A stretch of DNA of 64,000 nt from Limnephilus marmoratus (Eukaryota; Arthropoda; Insecta; Trichoptera; Limnephilidae). Below are positions 43,792-56,038 of the stretch, piece by piece. Every line of letters starts with the position of its first letter. The stretch's first letter is position 1. Below the pieces are notes generated by a model. The model was not told the DNA's origin. It worked only from the letters and a program-made list of their open reading frames with translations, and did not search any database. The translations under genes and the position numbers were made by a program. The stretch is from NCBI GenBank assembly GCA_917880885.1, contig OU862920.1, forward strand, positions 41,389,019-41,453,018. The letters are read 5' to 3'.

Positions 43792-43799
43792 GTAGGTAT

Positions 43800-44277
43800 G
43801 CTAAAAATAGAGTGAACATTTTGTGGAATTAAAACTTTCTGTTATTAGACCTTAGTCTCTCAATGGGGATTTATTTATTGCTTGAAAGAAGTACCGGGCG
43901 CTTAGCCACACCAGAAATTTATTTTCGCAATCAATTCCAACCAGTATATTTTTCCACACATTTCTCGGAAGATCGAACGCAACTCCCCCCTCACTCCCCC
44001 ATGGTATTAGACTGTTTTTACAGAGGCTAGCTTTTATGCTTATCCCTTAAGGCGCCGTATACCCGCTCAAAAAGAAGAAGAGAGGGGAGATAATTAAGTG
44101 CGAATGTTAGAGAGAACACCCTAATATTAAAAACGAAAAAATTTGAGCTAAAATTGTAAAAATGTTTAATCAAAAACGACCCGTTTAAAATAGGGCAAAT
44201 ATCTCTTTTTTTTCATGGATATAACTTTCTAACATAAGTGAATAAAACGTGTTTATAATAATTTTCGGAGCATACAT
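43800..44277. other. Stretch with nothing recognised
   Basis: No gene or repeat boundary supported. Confidence 0.5.
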
Positions 44278-44310
44278 ATTCCCTCGATAGATTTTTTCTA
44301 TCGAGGGAAT
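44278..44310. repeat. Perfect 13-bp hairpin
   Basis: ATTCCCTCGATAG, a 7-base loop ATTTTTT, then CTATCGAGGGAAT. The stem is perfect and does not extend outward. It is too short for a standard microRNA precursor. Confidence 0.8.
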
Positions 44311-45565
44311 TTCATATCCTAATTTAACTAACACGAGTACATATTTATTATAGACACATTTTACATAATTTCCTCACGAAAATATTTAATGTCAAAATAC
44401 GTAGGATACTGCTTGTTTACAATATTAATTATCATGTTCCCACTGTATTAATACTTTTTTATTATGAGAAAGTATAAATAAAATATTAAATAAAGCTTAA
44501 AAAACTTAATAATTAATTATCATGTACCTACTGTTTTTATATTTATTTCCATGTGAATTTTAAATTACATATGCAATCTTTTTATGGAAATATATTAAAT
44601 GACAAAATTTAAATGTAAATATTTAATATAACAACATAACTTATGTATGCATGTGTGTATAAGCATATGTTTTAATTTTGTCTTTTTATTTTATTTCTAT
44701 ATATTTTTATCCTTTTATTACCCATGTCTACTTTTGTCACGAATAGACTTTGTCCAGTGAGGAGGGTAAAAGAAATCTATGTACGTAAATGAAAATAAAA
44801 TCAACGCCAGGGTTGCCGGCACTGATACTGAAAATATGTTATAAATCGGTAGAAATGCTTGATGTTGTAAACTTGTCTTGTAAACTTATGTTGTAAACAT
44901 AATAATATTTGACTTGACTTGAATCAAACAAGCAAGATCAAAAAAAAATTCAGAGATCTGATGGAAATTGCCGCTACTCACGCGTTTCTTTCTCTGTGAA
45001 TTTTTAAACACACAAAAGCATACGTCAATAATAAAATCACAGATCGTAAGCTAAAAATTCGGACAAAACGCCATAACCAGAAACCAACAAAAAACAAAAA
45101 CAACAAATAATATTGGTCAACGGCCACGGAAAAGTTGTAAACTCAAATAGTAAATTGCGCTTATGTACGTAAGTAATAAATAGAGTTTACTTTAAAATAA
45201 AAATAGAAGTTATTTGGTTATGTAACAATGTGGCAAAAACAATGCGCGTAACATGACGGTAATAAAATTCCAATTGGTATTATATATAATAGAAAGAAAA
45301 TTGGAACAACTTCTCTGTGAATTTCACTTTACAGGCTAAATCTAGTGATGTGCATAACGCTGAAATAATCGAATAATTATGTCACTGTATTTTGGATTGG
45401 GAAACCAACAGTGTACTAGTCTCGGTCTCCATATTCATAAGGTATTCGAGGGCATCTTCAAAATCTATATCCCTTTCTCTGTGCAGGTATTCAGATAGGT
45501 TCACCCTTGTGAGATGTTACATTAAAAAGGGTAAAAAATTTCTGAGTACTTAGTAACAAAATATA
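44311..45565. other. Stretch with nothing recognised
   Basis: AT-rich, no gene supported. A short local repeat of GTAAACTT occurs near 44865-44905. Confidence 0.5.
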
Positions 45566-45730
45566 GTGATTTATTTTTGGGGTATTATGCCGTGTTGCGC
45601 AACTTCCTTCTTTAGCCAACATTTCGGACAGCGTTCATCATCATTAAGTCATCGACACTGTAATGTTGTCCGAAACTTAGCTAAAGAAGGAGGTAGCGTA
45701 AAAAGGCCTAATACCCCAAAAATAAATCAC
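45566..45730. mobile_element. MITE-A, second copy
   Basis: Left GTGATTTATTTTTGGGGTAT and GTTGCGCAACTTCCTTCTTT; the right end carries the same inverted (CCCCAAAAATAAATCAC). The inner arms also pair (TTTCGGACA.CG with GTTGTCCGAAA), so nearly the entire 165 bp can fold. Matches the copy at 16934-17091. Confidence 0.8.
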
Positions 45731-45849
45731 AACAATACTTTTGGTCATGTAAATCTAAAATCACATGATAATAACAAAAATATTTCAATACTTACAATAA
45801 TAATAGGTTCCTCAGAGATTATTATTTAATGAGTTCTACCCAAAAAAGC

Positions 45850-46112
45850 AAAAAAAATCAGAGTGTGCAGTTTGTACACGGTAGAAGTGAAACCTTCAGA
45901 AAACTAAAATAGACAAGAATGGGGAGACTATGAAGCATCGTACAAAGGGGAGACCGGTAGGCTACGAAGCATCGCATAAAGAGGAGACCAATTATACTAT
46001 CTCATTCTCTCGCAGAAAGTATATGTTCGTCTCTTTCCACTGTCGCTATTTTTCGTTTCATCGAGTTTCAAATAACAACGGTGTTAAAGAAGTTTTCACT
46101 TTAAAAACTAGA
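45850..46112 (+). mobile_element. MITE-C family, longer sub-type, near-complete
   Basis: CAGAGTGTGCAGTTTGTACA, then CGGTAGAAGTGAAACCTTCA at the left; two GAAGCATCG(C/T)A.AAAG repeats; ATAACAACGGTGTTAAAGAA and GTTTTCACTTT at the right. The ends pair as AAGTGAAA..TTC. Closest relatives: 32080-32330 and 63055-63225. Confidence 0.75.
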
Positions 46113-46881
46113 AAAAAAAGATCATTTGGTTTTTCGAAATATGCTGCCCTTGATTGGTGACTTTGTCTAAAATAGCCATGTTAGTGTTAAAAACAATTTC
46201 ATAATTTTCGATTATGATTTACTTCCACTTTTTTCTACTAAAATATTACGTACGCCATAATAGAATACGGATATCATTGACCTTCATTTATTAAATTAAT
46301 TTTAACATCGAAATATTTTCATTTATCGATCATTTCGATTATCATCACTAACCAAAGCACATAAACAACGAGACCGGTCGCGTTTTCGCATGGATGCACA
46401 ATACACAAAACACAAGGCCCGATAAATACACAAAACATAATAAGACAATAATATACCAACATCGTGATTAGGCCATTTCTGCCTTCACCTTCAGCCACAA
46501 TGGCAGACTCGGTATAGATCTTTCATTGTCATTTACATTTCCTCTTTCTCACGACCCTGTCCGGCATTTGTCTTTCTCCGAGAGGTCTGGGTGCGATCCG
46601 TCTAGAGATAATTAATTTACAGACAGCATTTCGGATTAGAAACCAAAGAAGCAAAGATCATTTCATCCAGTTGTCGAACACCTAAGATTCCGCTCGTATT
46701 TTGGACCGTGAGAGTTAACATAACGCGGCTTGTTCTTGAACGCATTGTGAGAGGTAATTAATTGCTTCGGTCGTTTATTGCCTTGACCGTCAAATGCAAA
46801 GAAGATATGCCTTTTGTTTTCTTGGCGAACAGACAATTTCGATAATAAACCACCTGTTTTTTTTAAGTAAAACTTCTTTGC
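46113..46881. other. Stretch with nothing recognised
   Basis: No gene or repeat boundary supported. Confidence 0.5.
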
Positions 46882-47046
46882 GCACGCTTAACTTGGGGAG
46901 TAAGCCGGTGAATGCGTGACGAGAGTGTTACGAAAAGTGTGATCGGGCGAGGCGAACGGTCGGGCACGCTTGACTTGGGGAGTAAGCTGGTGAATGCGTG
47001 ACGAGAGAGTTATGAAAAGTGTGATCGGGCGAGGTGAACGGTCGGG
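46882..47046. repeat. 82-bp tandem duplication
   Basis: The unit starts GCACGCTTAACTTGGGGAGT and ends GGTCGGG. The second copy (46964 on) differs at only a few positions, indicating a recent duplication. A partial third repeat of the GGCGAGG(C/T)(G/A)AACGG motif follows. Confidence 0.9.
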
Positions 47047-47455
47047 CGAGGCAAACGGAAGTTGAGAGGGAGATATAATTTAGTGAAGTTTTAATTCAGT
47101 CGTGTGGTCTAAAGCACACTCGTTTTTTTCCATTTCATATTTTTTCCCTTCAGTCCTCACTACGCAATCCGGTGCTTAGACAGGCTAGGTTTTGATTTAA
47201 CAGAGTTTATTTCAAAAATCCTTTCTTTAAACCATTTTTGACTGGTCAGTGGCTGAGTTGGTGCTCACTCTGGCTTCGCGTGTTCCTCGGCTTGCTAAGT
47301 CCTCCATCACGACAAAAACAATATTTTCCGCTTACTGTAGTGGTAGTAGAAGATTTTCAAATATTACCAGGTTATTCGTAAACCGGGAATTTAAAAAAAA
47401 AGATCTCCCACAATAACACTATTTTATTCGTAATTAGTCAGACTAATTGGTAATT
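47047..47455. other. Stretch with nothing recognised
   Basis: Mixed-composition DNA without a supported gene. Confidence 0.5.
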
Positions 47456-47578
47456 ACATTAATACCGCACAACTATCCCAACTACTCCCAAGGTCTAAAT
47501 CCAGTGAGACTATGGTATTCCTAATTGGGTATATTGTGCGGCTGGAGGTAGTGGGGAGAGAAAGGAGATAGATGTCCT
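47456..47578 (-). mobile_element. SINE-1, 3' end fragment
   Basis: Minus-strand fragment containing CCAGTGAGACTATGGTATTC, CTAATTGGGTATATTGTG and AGGTAGTGGGGAGAGAAAGG, the last 120 bp of the SINE without head or upstream body. Confidence 0.75.
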
Positions 47579-49384
47579 ATAGCGGTGAAGACTTTTAGGA
47601 TTTTATTGTCTTGCTCAAAGTTACACACCATTTTTAATAATATTAATTAACCCTACTTATCTACGTGAAAAGTGGTCAGTACAAAATTGAGTAAAAGTAC
47701 TTCTTTATAAATAATATAGCGACATGTTAGGATAGTCCTAGTCGGCTGTGCAAAGCCTTTGGAGTTAAACGGACGAATGAATCCGATACTAAAATGAAAA
47801 TAGGTCAGAAGCAGCGGCGAAAACCGATAAAGCGAACCCTAGTTGGGCCCGGGCACTGTACTGGTACCCAGACTGCCTAGATTCTGTTACACCACTGTTC
47901 TAAACCTAAGCCTGGTAATACAAACAGATGGATACTACAACACGCTGGAAACGGACCGCGCAAACGTTCCTCTTAATACAACAATGACAACAATACATAA
48001 AGCACAAACAAACAAGCAAGCAAACATAAATTCGTTTTTATATACATATATAGATAGAGCGTTCGTGATGACTGGATATAATTTCAAACACAATCACTAC
48101 CCTCAGAAGGAACTCATGTGCCTGACCTTTGTAATTATTGTAACATTCGCCTACTTATGCATCGGCTCTATAATATGTGTGTATTATGTATATATGGATA
48201 TGTGTGTAAATATGTTATGTAAAATGTATTTACTAATAATTGATTTCGATCCTTTTTGCTTTATGTACTTGTAATTTAAAATATTACTAAACGTCACAAA
48301 AAGAATGTTGAGATGAATTGTGTGCTCACCTATAATTAGAATCGTCACTATAACCATATTGAAAATTCAAATTACTGTAAAAATTACGTGATGTATTCTG
48401 TTGGCTTGTCAATTATAATATTTAATTTTTGACTGATTTATAAAGCGCCATTTTCTTGAAAAATCACTACAAGGGCGCTTAAATCACCTCAATGGCGCTG
48501 AATAATAAATAAATCAATTTAAAAAAACGTGTTTCTACTTTATTGAATTTATGCAAGTGGAATCGTGATTAGTACTCTAATTTGTGCAAGCTCTCATTGC
48601 CTCCTGCCTCCTACCCTTTTCGACGAGTATTCCCTCCTATACTTCTCTCCTATCTAGGCTAATGGTTATTTAGGTAGTGAATTATTAATATTCGTTAGTA
48701 CATAGTATCACTACGTACGTATAGGCAAAAAATAATAATTGTGCATTCATTCCGTTTACCGTTTAGACTTTTTACCTAGTCGTATGTGAAAGTGGCATAC
48801 AGTGCTTCAAATTCCATTTTTAACAAATTCCAGATCTAAACCCTTTTTTCTTCACCTATTTTCAAATTGTCTTTTAAAACTTAAAAAAAAAATTGTTTGA
48901 CTGATGATTGAATCTTCCTCCCGTGGATCCCAAGCTAAATCCCAATTCTACAGTTCCGACATGTATTTTGAATATTAACTGCTGTAAATTTACAGATATG
49001 ATGTCATCTAGAAAAATGCGTGTATGTGCGCATGTGCAAGAGTGTCACCAGAAGTTGACGAAATGCATTGTCGTCGACAAAGAATCTATTTGCCGAGATT
49101 CAGCTCGATTGGATGTGGGCTAGTTTTCACTTCCAAGAATCCACTTTATTCATTCAAACAAGAAAGTAAAAGCGAAATTCAAAAGTACTAAAAATAAGTC
49201 AATTGTTTTGAATTTGAGGTAAGTTACCTCGATTCTAATCGAATATAATATATCTATATATGCACTCTTTACAACGATATCGTTTCGAAGCGTTACTGAG
49301 AATTAGCTTTTTATCTTTTTTGCGCCTTCTTATTGTTACACGATAGTCGATTTTGAAAACTAAAAATTTAGAAAAACAAATAAT
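47579..49384. other. Long stretch without a supported gene
   Basis: A 143-codon frame at 47843-48274 (TTG start) ends in a hydrophobic segment (LTFVIIVTFAYLCIGSIICV), and a 71-codon cysteine-containing frame lies at 48908-49123. Neither shows a recognisable domain, a good start context or conservation that I can judge, and both can arise by chance in DNA of this composition. Confidence 0.45.
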
Positions 49385-50200
49385 CACGTGTACGGTTTAT
49401 ACGATGTTAAAGTGAAACCTTCAAAAACTAAACTTCGAGAGAATGAGACAAATGCAGAGTATCAGGAAGGGATAATTGTAGGGTTTATTCATTATAAAAT
49501 TGTTACGAAGTTTAAAAATTATTTTTTATTTTATTCTAGGAAGCACTACACAAAGAGGAGGCCGACAGGCTACGATGTATCGTACAAAGAGGACACCGAT
49601 TGGTTCATCTCATTCTCTCACAGGCTAAATCCTATCGATTGGACTAACTGTACCTCCCGTACGAACCACAACTGCACAGAATCACTATGTATATAAAGGA
49701 ATAAAATTATTTAATCAATTACCCGCTGATATACGAACAGAAAAAAATTACTAAAAAATTAAAAAAAAAAATTAAATCTTATTTTGGTAGTACCACCATA
49801 TAATTTTAATTTTCTCCTAGATATATTTTTGACTGTTATTCCTAATGTTTTATGTACATACTATATACAATTCTTGTTTAATTACTCCTATGAACTTTTA
49901 AAATATGTTAAGTCTAAATCTCTTCACAAGTTAAACTCTTTAGTTTGTGATAAGGATATTTTTTTAAGTAATTCTTAAGTTATTAACAAGTTGTCCTCTC
50001 CTAAACACAAGCATTTGCTTTCTTAGGAGAGTGTATAAAAATATGTAAGCTATATAATGTTATATTATGAAAATGTAAATGAAACAAATATTAATTAAAA
50101 AAAATAAAAAAAATGTTTTTATCTATTCTTTGTGTGGCTCGTTTCCATTTTATCGAGTCTCAAATCACAAAGGTGCTAAAGAGGTTTGCACTTAAAAAAT
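49385..50200 (+). mobile_element. MITE-C copy split by a LINE 3' end
   Basis: The left half (49385-49640) has AAAGTGAAACCTTCAAAAAC, GAAGCACTACACAAAGAGGA and CATCTCATTCTCTCACAGGC up to TAAATCCTATCGATT. The right half (about 50117-50200) resumes with TTTGTGTGGCTCGTTTCCAT and ends ACAAAGGTGCTAAAGAGG. The left half also holds extra sequence (about 49440-49540) absent from other copies. Confidence 0.65.
49645..50116 (+). pseudogene. LINE 3' end fragment inside MITE-C
   Basis: Coding remnant RTTTAQNHYVYKGIKLFNQL and PADIRTEKNY, the generic LINE C-terminus (YKG.KL.N.LP..I). About 350 bp of AT-rich 3' UTR lead to a poly(A)-rich end (about 50095-50116). The target duplication is not clear. Confidence 0.65.
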
Positions 50201-51021
50201 TTACAATATTTTTATTTTTTTGTTCGCAAAAAACATATTTTTAAATTGTTTTTTTTTTTTTTAATTTCATGTCTACTTTCTTTGAATCATGCTGTACGCA
50301 AGCACTGAATATATTTTAGTACTGTTTTCGTTTCAACGTTTACTGCTAAATCTATACAACATTTTCATCGCAAGCTTAAGGCCCTAGTAGCTAGTAGCGT
50401 TGAATAAAAAAGAAAACACGTATCGAGTGGTTTTTAATTACAGGGATCGATTTTAAAAGAAGCCAAAATGCTTACTACCGTTCTGAAATAATGAATATTA
50501 ATGGATTGCACTTTACCATCATGGAAAGTTTCAATCGTGAATACCTGATTCTGTCGATTCAATTGGCATAATTTATTTGTTTTAGGAAAACGTGCCACAG
50601 TTCTATAAAACACAAATAGAAGCCGAGTATGTTTCTACTGCGTACTATTGTTTTCTCTCTGCCGCTAAAAGTAACACTCGCATTTTTATTTTATCATTCA
50701 AAATAATACCTAAAAACATTTTTGAGTGATTTGGACAAATTTTCCCTTCAAAATTTCAATGTTGTCAAATAGCAAAAATTTGTCGTTGCTTATGTCATAA
50801 AAATACCATTCAAAGAATTTTCGATTACTATATTATCTAAAACAGCACTGATCTTAGCAATTTAGCAATTTAGCCGGATGGCCAATTTATTAATTTCCAA
50901 TATGTTCGATGGTCATTGTTGGTAGAGTACCTTTATACAGCTTGATATGGTAAACTTGCAGTCGGTTGTACGGCCAACCTATTTTATTTTGGAAAAATGT
51001 GCTTTTTTTATTTAAAAAAAA
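50201..51021. other. Stretch with nothing recognised
   Basis: AT-rich, no gene supported. Confidence 0.5.
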
Positions 51022-51285
51022 ATTCGAGTGCAGCTTACACACGGTAAAACTTTACAAAACCAATCTCAACCAATCGTTGAAAGTGAGGTCATAATCAAAG
51101 CGACCAATGAGCGCAGACCTCACGTCATTTCCGTTTCATATTCGTATCTCAACCAATAGGAGCCTTTAAAAGTGACATCATAATCAAAGCGACCAGTGAG
51201 CGCAGTTGATGCGTCGCAGGTGCAGTAATCGTCATTTCCGTTTCATCCAAAATCCAAGCGGGGCTAAAGAAGTTTCACTTCAAAA
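51022..51285 (+). mobile_element. MITE-C family, core sub-type, complete
   Basis: TTCGAGTGCAGCTTACACAC starts the copy. The core ATCAAAGCGACCAATGAGCG occurs, and ATCAAAGCGACCAGTGAGCG again about 80 bp later. It ends GGGGCTAAAGAAGTTTCACT then TCAAAA. The duplicated core distinguishes this copy from 52400-52592, which has one. Confidence 0.75.
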
Positions 51286-51430
51286 TACATGTAACTTAAA
51301 AAGCAAAGCGCCGCAGGAGTCAATTTTATTTCTCCAAGGCCAAACCAAAAAATATTGTCAATATTATCATTCTTAAATATAAAAGGACAAATAAAATAAG
51401 TACGGTCAAACCACAAACAAAGACTCCAGA
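51286..51430. other. Stretch with nothing recognised
   Basis: Short interval before the 26-bp tandem repeat; nothing seen. Confidence 0.5.
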
Positions 51431-51568
51431 TTCTAATATCTACAGCCTGTATGTCGGACGAATATCTACAGCTCATATGTTGGACTAATATCTACGAACT
51501 TCAGAGTGTTGACTAATATCTACAGAGCGTAGGTTGAACTAATATCTACAGAACGTAGGTTGGACTAA
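51431..51568. repeat. 26-bp minisatellite, five copies
   Basis: Units of the form AATATCTACAGAACGTAGGT followed by TGGACT, the third being 28 bp. They diverge by several bases each, so the array is not very recent. Confidence 0.85.
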
Positions 51569-52399
51569 TCAGCTAAATGTGTCCAATAGTCCGATATTAA
51601 GGATTTTTACATACATACTTACATAAATTAAGTTTTTTAAACTGCATACGCAATATTACGTTTTTTCAGTTTTTGGAATTGCTGTAGATATTAGTAGACG
51701 CCTCCCAAACAAACACGATACGGTCAAACCTTTAAATACTAAATGTTGATTTTTGTCTTTTTGTCTTTTGAAGGTGAAAATCTTTCTTCATTTATGGTCG
51801 AAAAACCAAATGTTGTCTCTTTAAGAATATTCTTGCATAGTACGCACGAAAAAGCTTATTATTTTGAGCGGTTGTTTCAAAACTGTAAAGACTTCCCGTA
51901 AAACTTGTGCACAACAGAACAAACACCTTAGAAATAATTTAACCGCAATTTTTGATATTTTATTTAGCCAAGAGCCGTGAATTACTCGTCACTAATCTAA
52001 AGAGAAAAGCTGTAGGAGTTTCAGAATGTAACCCCCCGCGAGGTAAGCATACTCTAGGATGACATGAAAATTTACAAAATCCTTATAAGTATAAGATACT
52101 AACGGTTAAAAAAGCACAAACATGGTTATAGAGAAAATACCATATTTCGAGTTAAAATATCTTTTGGCCGGAAACACAAAACTTTGGGTTTAAAAATATG
52201 ATGCTTTGAAAATGATTTGACTGTTAAAAAATGTACAAATTTTCAATTAAAAGCCATCAACCAAAATCGAAACGTGGCTTGAAATGTCATTAGTCATGTT
52301 CATTGACCAGAATAACCCAGTACTACCAATTACTAACCCAACCTTCCTGTTTCAAAACGCCTTCCACATCCCCCCTGTGCGGTATTCACATTAAAAAGT
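51569..52399. other. Stretch with nothing recognised
   Basis: AT-rich, no gene supported. Confidence 0.5.
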
Positions 52400-52592
52400 T
52401 TAAAAAAAATCGTGAAATCGGTAGAAGCGAAACTTTCCAAAACAATCTCAACCAAAACTTGAAAAGTGAGGTTGTAATCAAAGCGACCAATGAGCGCATT
52501 TGATGTGTCGCAGGTGCAGTAATCTTCATTTCCGTTTTATCCGAAATCCAAATCAAAGCGGGGCTATAGAAGTTTCACTTCAGCAATAACTA
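52400..52592 (+). mobile_element. MITE-C family, core sub-type, short
   Basis: ATCGGTAGAAGCGAAACTTT, AATCAAAGCGACCAATGAGC, GTGTCGCAGGTGCAGTAATC, and the right end GGGCTATAGAAGTTTCACTT then CA. One copy of the CCAATGAGCG core. Confidence 0.75.
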
Positions 52593-53004
52593 TCACATAA
52601 CACTAATGCTTTTTTTTTTTTTTTAAACTTTATTTATTCTCATTTCTTTATACATATAATGTATAATAGCAAATAGTATACATATAATAACATAATATAT
52701 AATAACAAATAGTATGAACAAGAAATGAAAACCCACTAAGGCACTGCCTGAGTGTGGGTAATATTAAAACAAAATATTATAATTCTAAGTACCCAAAGTA
52801 TAAAATAGACTTAAAAAACATATAAAATATAAAATTAGTATTTCATAGGTAGAACAAGTGAAAAAGGTTTTTTTTTCAGCTATTATAAAATATGGAAAAA
52901 ACATACTGTTTTTTTTTTAGTTATTGTAAAAAAAATAAACAGAAAACATATTGTACCACAGTTTAGAAAGTTACAGAAAGTGTGTTGTAAAAGGAAGGAT
53001 AAAT

Positions 53005-55995
53005 TTATAGAAATAGCGTTTCAATATCTATATTATTCAACCATAATTTTACCTCTTTTAGATATTTTATCATTTTATTTATCATTTGAGTTTGTAGCGG
53101 TAGAAGGTTAAATGAACGAGGACCAATGAAACTGCTATGTGTCTGCAATAATTTAGTATTGGTTTGTGGGGTGTAAAATATATTATTTATTCTTTTGCTC
53201 ATTCTGTTTTCATTTATTTCGAAATTATTTTTGTTTTCAAATACATATTTCAAAGTTTGTAATATAAATAATTTACGTATATTAAATATTTTCGTTTCTT
53301 TGTATAATAAGTTAGTCGAGAATGTTTTATTTTTGTTATATATGACTTTAATTATGTGTTTTTGAATTATTTGTAGAGGCTTAATAAATGTATCAAGTGC
53401 ACCACCCCATCCTATAATGCCATAAGTGATTGATGATTGCACTAGGGAAAAGTAGATCATTTTCAATTTTTCAATGTTTAGTACTTCCTTAAGTCTATAA
53501 AATATGTAGGTCAGATATCTTAATTTAGAAGTGATTCGATTAATATGTGTTTTCCAATTAAGATTTATATCTATTGATACTCCTAAATATTTTATATTTT
53601 CGACATTAGTGAGTTCGTTGCACATGAAGCACATTTCTTGATTGCAACTAGTATTATGGATTCTAATTTTAAGGTTGTCTGTAGGTTTATTTTTAATGGT
53701 TTTATAAAAAGGCAAATAAAATGTTTTGCTATAATTTAAAACGAGTTTGTTGTATTTTAGCCATGTTGAAACCATTGAAATACAATCAGTTGCTTTCGAA
53801 AAAGTTTCTTTCCAATGATTACCATCCACTATTATTGCCGTGTCGTCTGCGTAAGAAACAATTTTACCAGGGATTACAAAATTACATAAATCATTAATAT
53901 AAATTAAGAATAAAATCGGGCCTAGCACAGTTCCCTGTGGAACTCCATTTTTTATCTTTGACTCTGAACTATAATTATTTCCAATTTTTGTTTTTGTGTT
54001 CTGTCTGTAAGATAGTTAGAGAGTAGTTTTAATGTGTCTTTTTTGAAGCCGAGTTGATTTATTTTTGTAATGAGTAAATTATGATTTACGGTGTCGAAAG
54101 CTTTTCTTAAATCTAGGAATATGGCAAGACATTTCTTTTTTTTATCGATAGATGAGTATATCTTTTTTGTCAATTCATATATCGCATCCTCGGTGCTTAG
54201 GTCTTTGCGAAAGCCGTATTGGTTTTTCGATACAATTTTATATTTTTCTAAGTGTTCAACGACTCTAAACTTGATGCATTTTTCTAATATTTTCGAGAGA
54301 TTTGAAACAAGAGATATAGGTCTATAATTGTCTAATTTATTCGTATCTCCAGATTTATGAATAGGTATTATAGTGGAGATTTTAAATTGCTCTGGAAAAT
54401 GACCATTTTTGAGGCATAAATTAAAAATATGTTGCAATGGAGTTAGGACATGTTGTTTTATTTTTTTTAGCGTATCACAAGATAATCAATCATTTCCCTT
54501 AGAGTTGGATGGTTTTAGGTTATCAATATATTTTTCAATTTCATTAAATGTAACAGGAGAAAAATGTTCTATAGAGTTAATTGAATCATTATTTGAATCT
54601 AATTGAGGATATGTCTCCATATAAGATATAAGCATCATTAACATTAATGCCTGATGATTCAAGTACTACGTCTACTACATTTGTAAAATAGTTATTAAAG
54701 CTTTCTGCAATGGTCGATGTGTTAGTTATTATTTCATTATTGATTATAACCTCATTTACAATATTTGAAGACATACTTTTTTTGTTGGCAATTTCATTTA
54801 TAATATTCCAAGTTTTTTTAGGATTATTTTTAGCATTTTCAATTTGTATACTATAGTATTTCTTTTTGCAGTCTCGTATCAGCATATTGAGTAAGTTACG
54901 ATACATCAGATATTTTGTTTTCAGATAAGGCATTGTTCTGAGATTATTCTTTTGGCAATCTATTTGATATTTAAACATTTCTCTATATAATTTATCTCTT
55001 TGTTTAATTGATATAATTAATCCAACTGTTATCCAAGGCTTAATTTTTCTATATTTATTGTTAGTGACAACTATTTTACTTTGACTTTTTAGAGTATGAT
55101 CTCTCAGAATTTTATAAAAATTCTCTAGTGCAAGATGTGGATTTTCTAATGATATCACATTTTCCCAGTTTTCTGACCGAAGTAAAGAGTTTAGAGTTTC
55201 ATAATCAATGTCTACTTTTTCTAGATTTTCGGAATTTCGGTTTAGAGGAGTATTTTTGAAATGATGTCCATAAAAGGTCGGGTAATGATCTGTGATATTT
55301 GTTTCAAGAATTGAAGAGATGATATTAACCGCCTTGTGCGACTTGACAAATATGTGGTCTAAACATGCCGAGTGACATAAGGTTACTCTTGTTGGTGAGT
55401 TAATATAAGACATGTGTCCAGAGCTAGATAAACAACCAAGATACTCATTTTGACAATTCACATTTGTATTATTATCATTAATATTTATATTAATGTCTCC
55501 TGTCACAATGGAAAAAGTGAAATTGTTTCTATCAAGTTTACTAATAAAAGATTTTAGTTCTTTTACAAATAAAAAATCATTTAGAGAAGGGGATCTATAT
55601 ATGGCAAGAATATGATATTTATAGTTGTTTTGACAAAAAGTTACTTTTATTGTATTGGCTGTTTTAAATTCAATAAATTCAGCGGCAACATTTTTCAGAG
55701 AATTATGACAGAAGGCAGTAACTCCATCATGACCAGTATGCTTACAGGCAGATGAAATTGTTGTATATTCTGGTAAGTTATATGGAATTACTTGTTTCAT
55801 TTGAGTTTCAGTTAAAACAATTATGCTTGGAGAAAAATCTAGGTTATTAGTAAGTACACAGAGCTCATCGAAGTTTTTCCTTATACTCCTAATATTCATA
55901 TTTAAGATCGAGAAATTGACATTTTTAAATAGGTGATTTAGTTCACATGGGTTTTTACATTTATAATTTTCGTGTATATAGTTTTCTTCAGACAT
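53005..55995 (-). pseudogene. LINE-E ORF2: endonuclease and reverse transcriptase
   Basis: The start is a good ATG at 55995 (MSEENYIHENYKC). Endonuclease: ILNMNIRSIRKNFDELCVL, IIVLTETQM (catalytic E), HDGVTAFCHNSL, ILAIYRSPS, IVTGDINI (catalytic D/N), CLDHIFVK and TNITDHYPTF (catalytic D-H). The first piece ends at 54589 after a frameshift near 54625; a TGA follows near 54487. Reverse transcriptase 54437-53952: YRPISLVSNLSKILEKCI, QYGFRKDLSTEDAI, FLDLRKAFDTVNHNLL. A second frameshift near 53985 leads to GVPQGTVLGPILFLIYINDL and the catalytic IVSYADDTAIIV, then KLVLNYSKTFYLPF, VENIKYLGVSIDINLNWKTH and SSITYGIIGWGGA, ending at 53005. The damage (two shifts, one stop) makes it inactive but moderately young. 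Confidence 0.88.
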
Positions 55996-56038
55996 TTTGA
56001 AAGATTGATAGTAGTTTGCTATGTGGTTTTATTATCCT

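Noticed and set aside
47843..48274. 143-codon frame with a hydrophobic segment
   Set aside because: TTG start, no recognisable domain, no supporting context; expected by chance at this composition. Transcript or homology evidence could revive it.
48908..49123. 71-codon cysteine-rich frame
   Set aside because: Non-ATG start and no signal peptide, so a secreted peptide is not supported.
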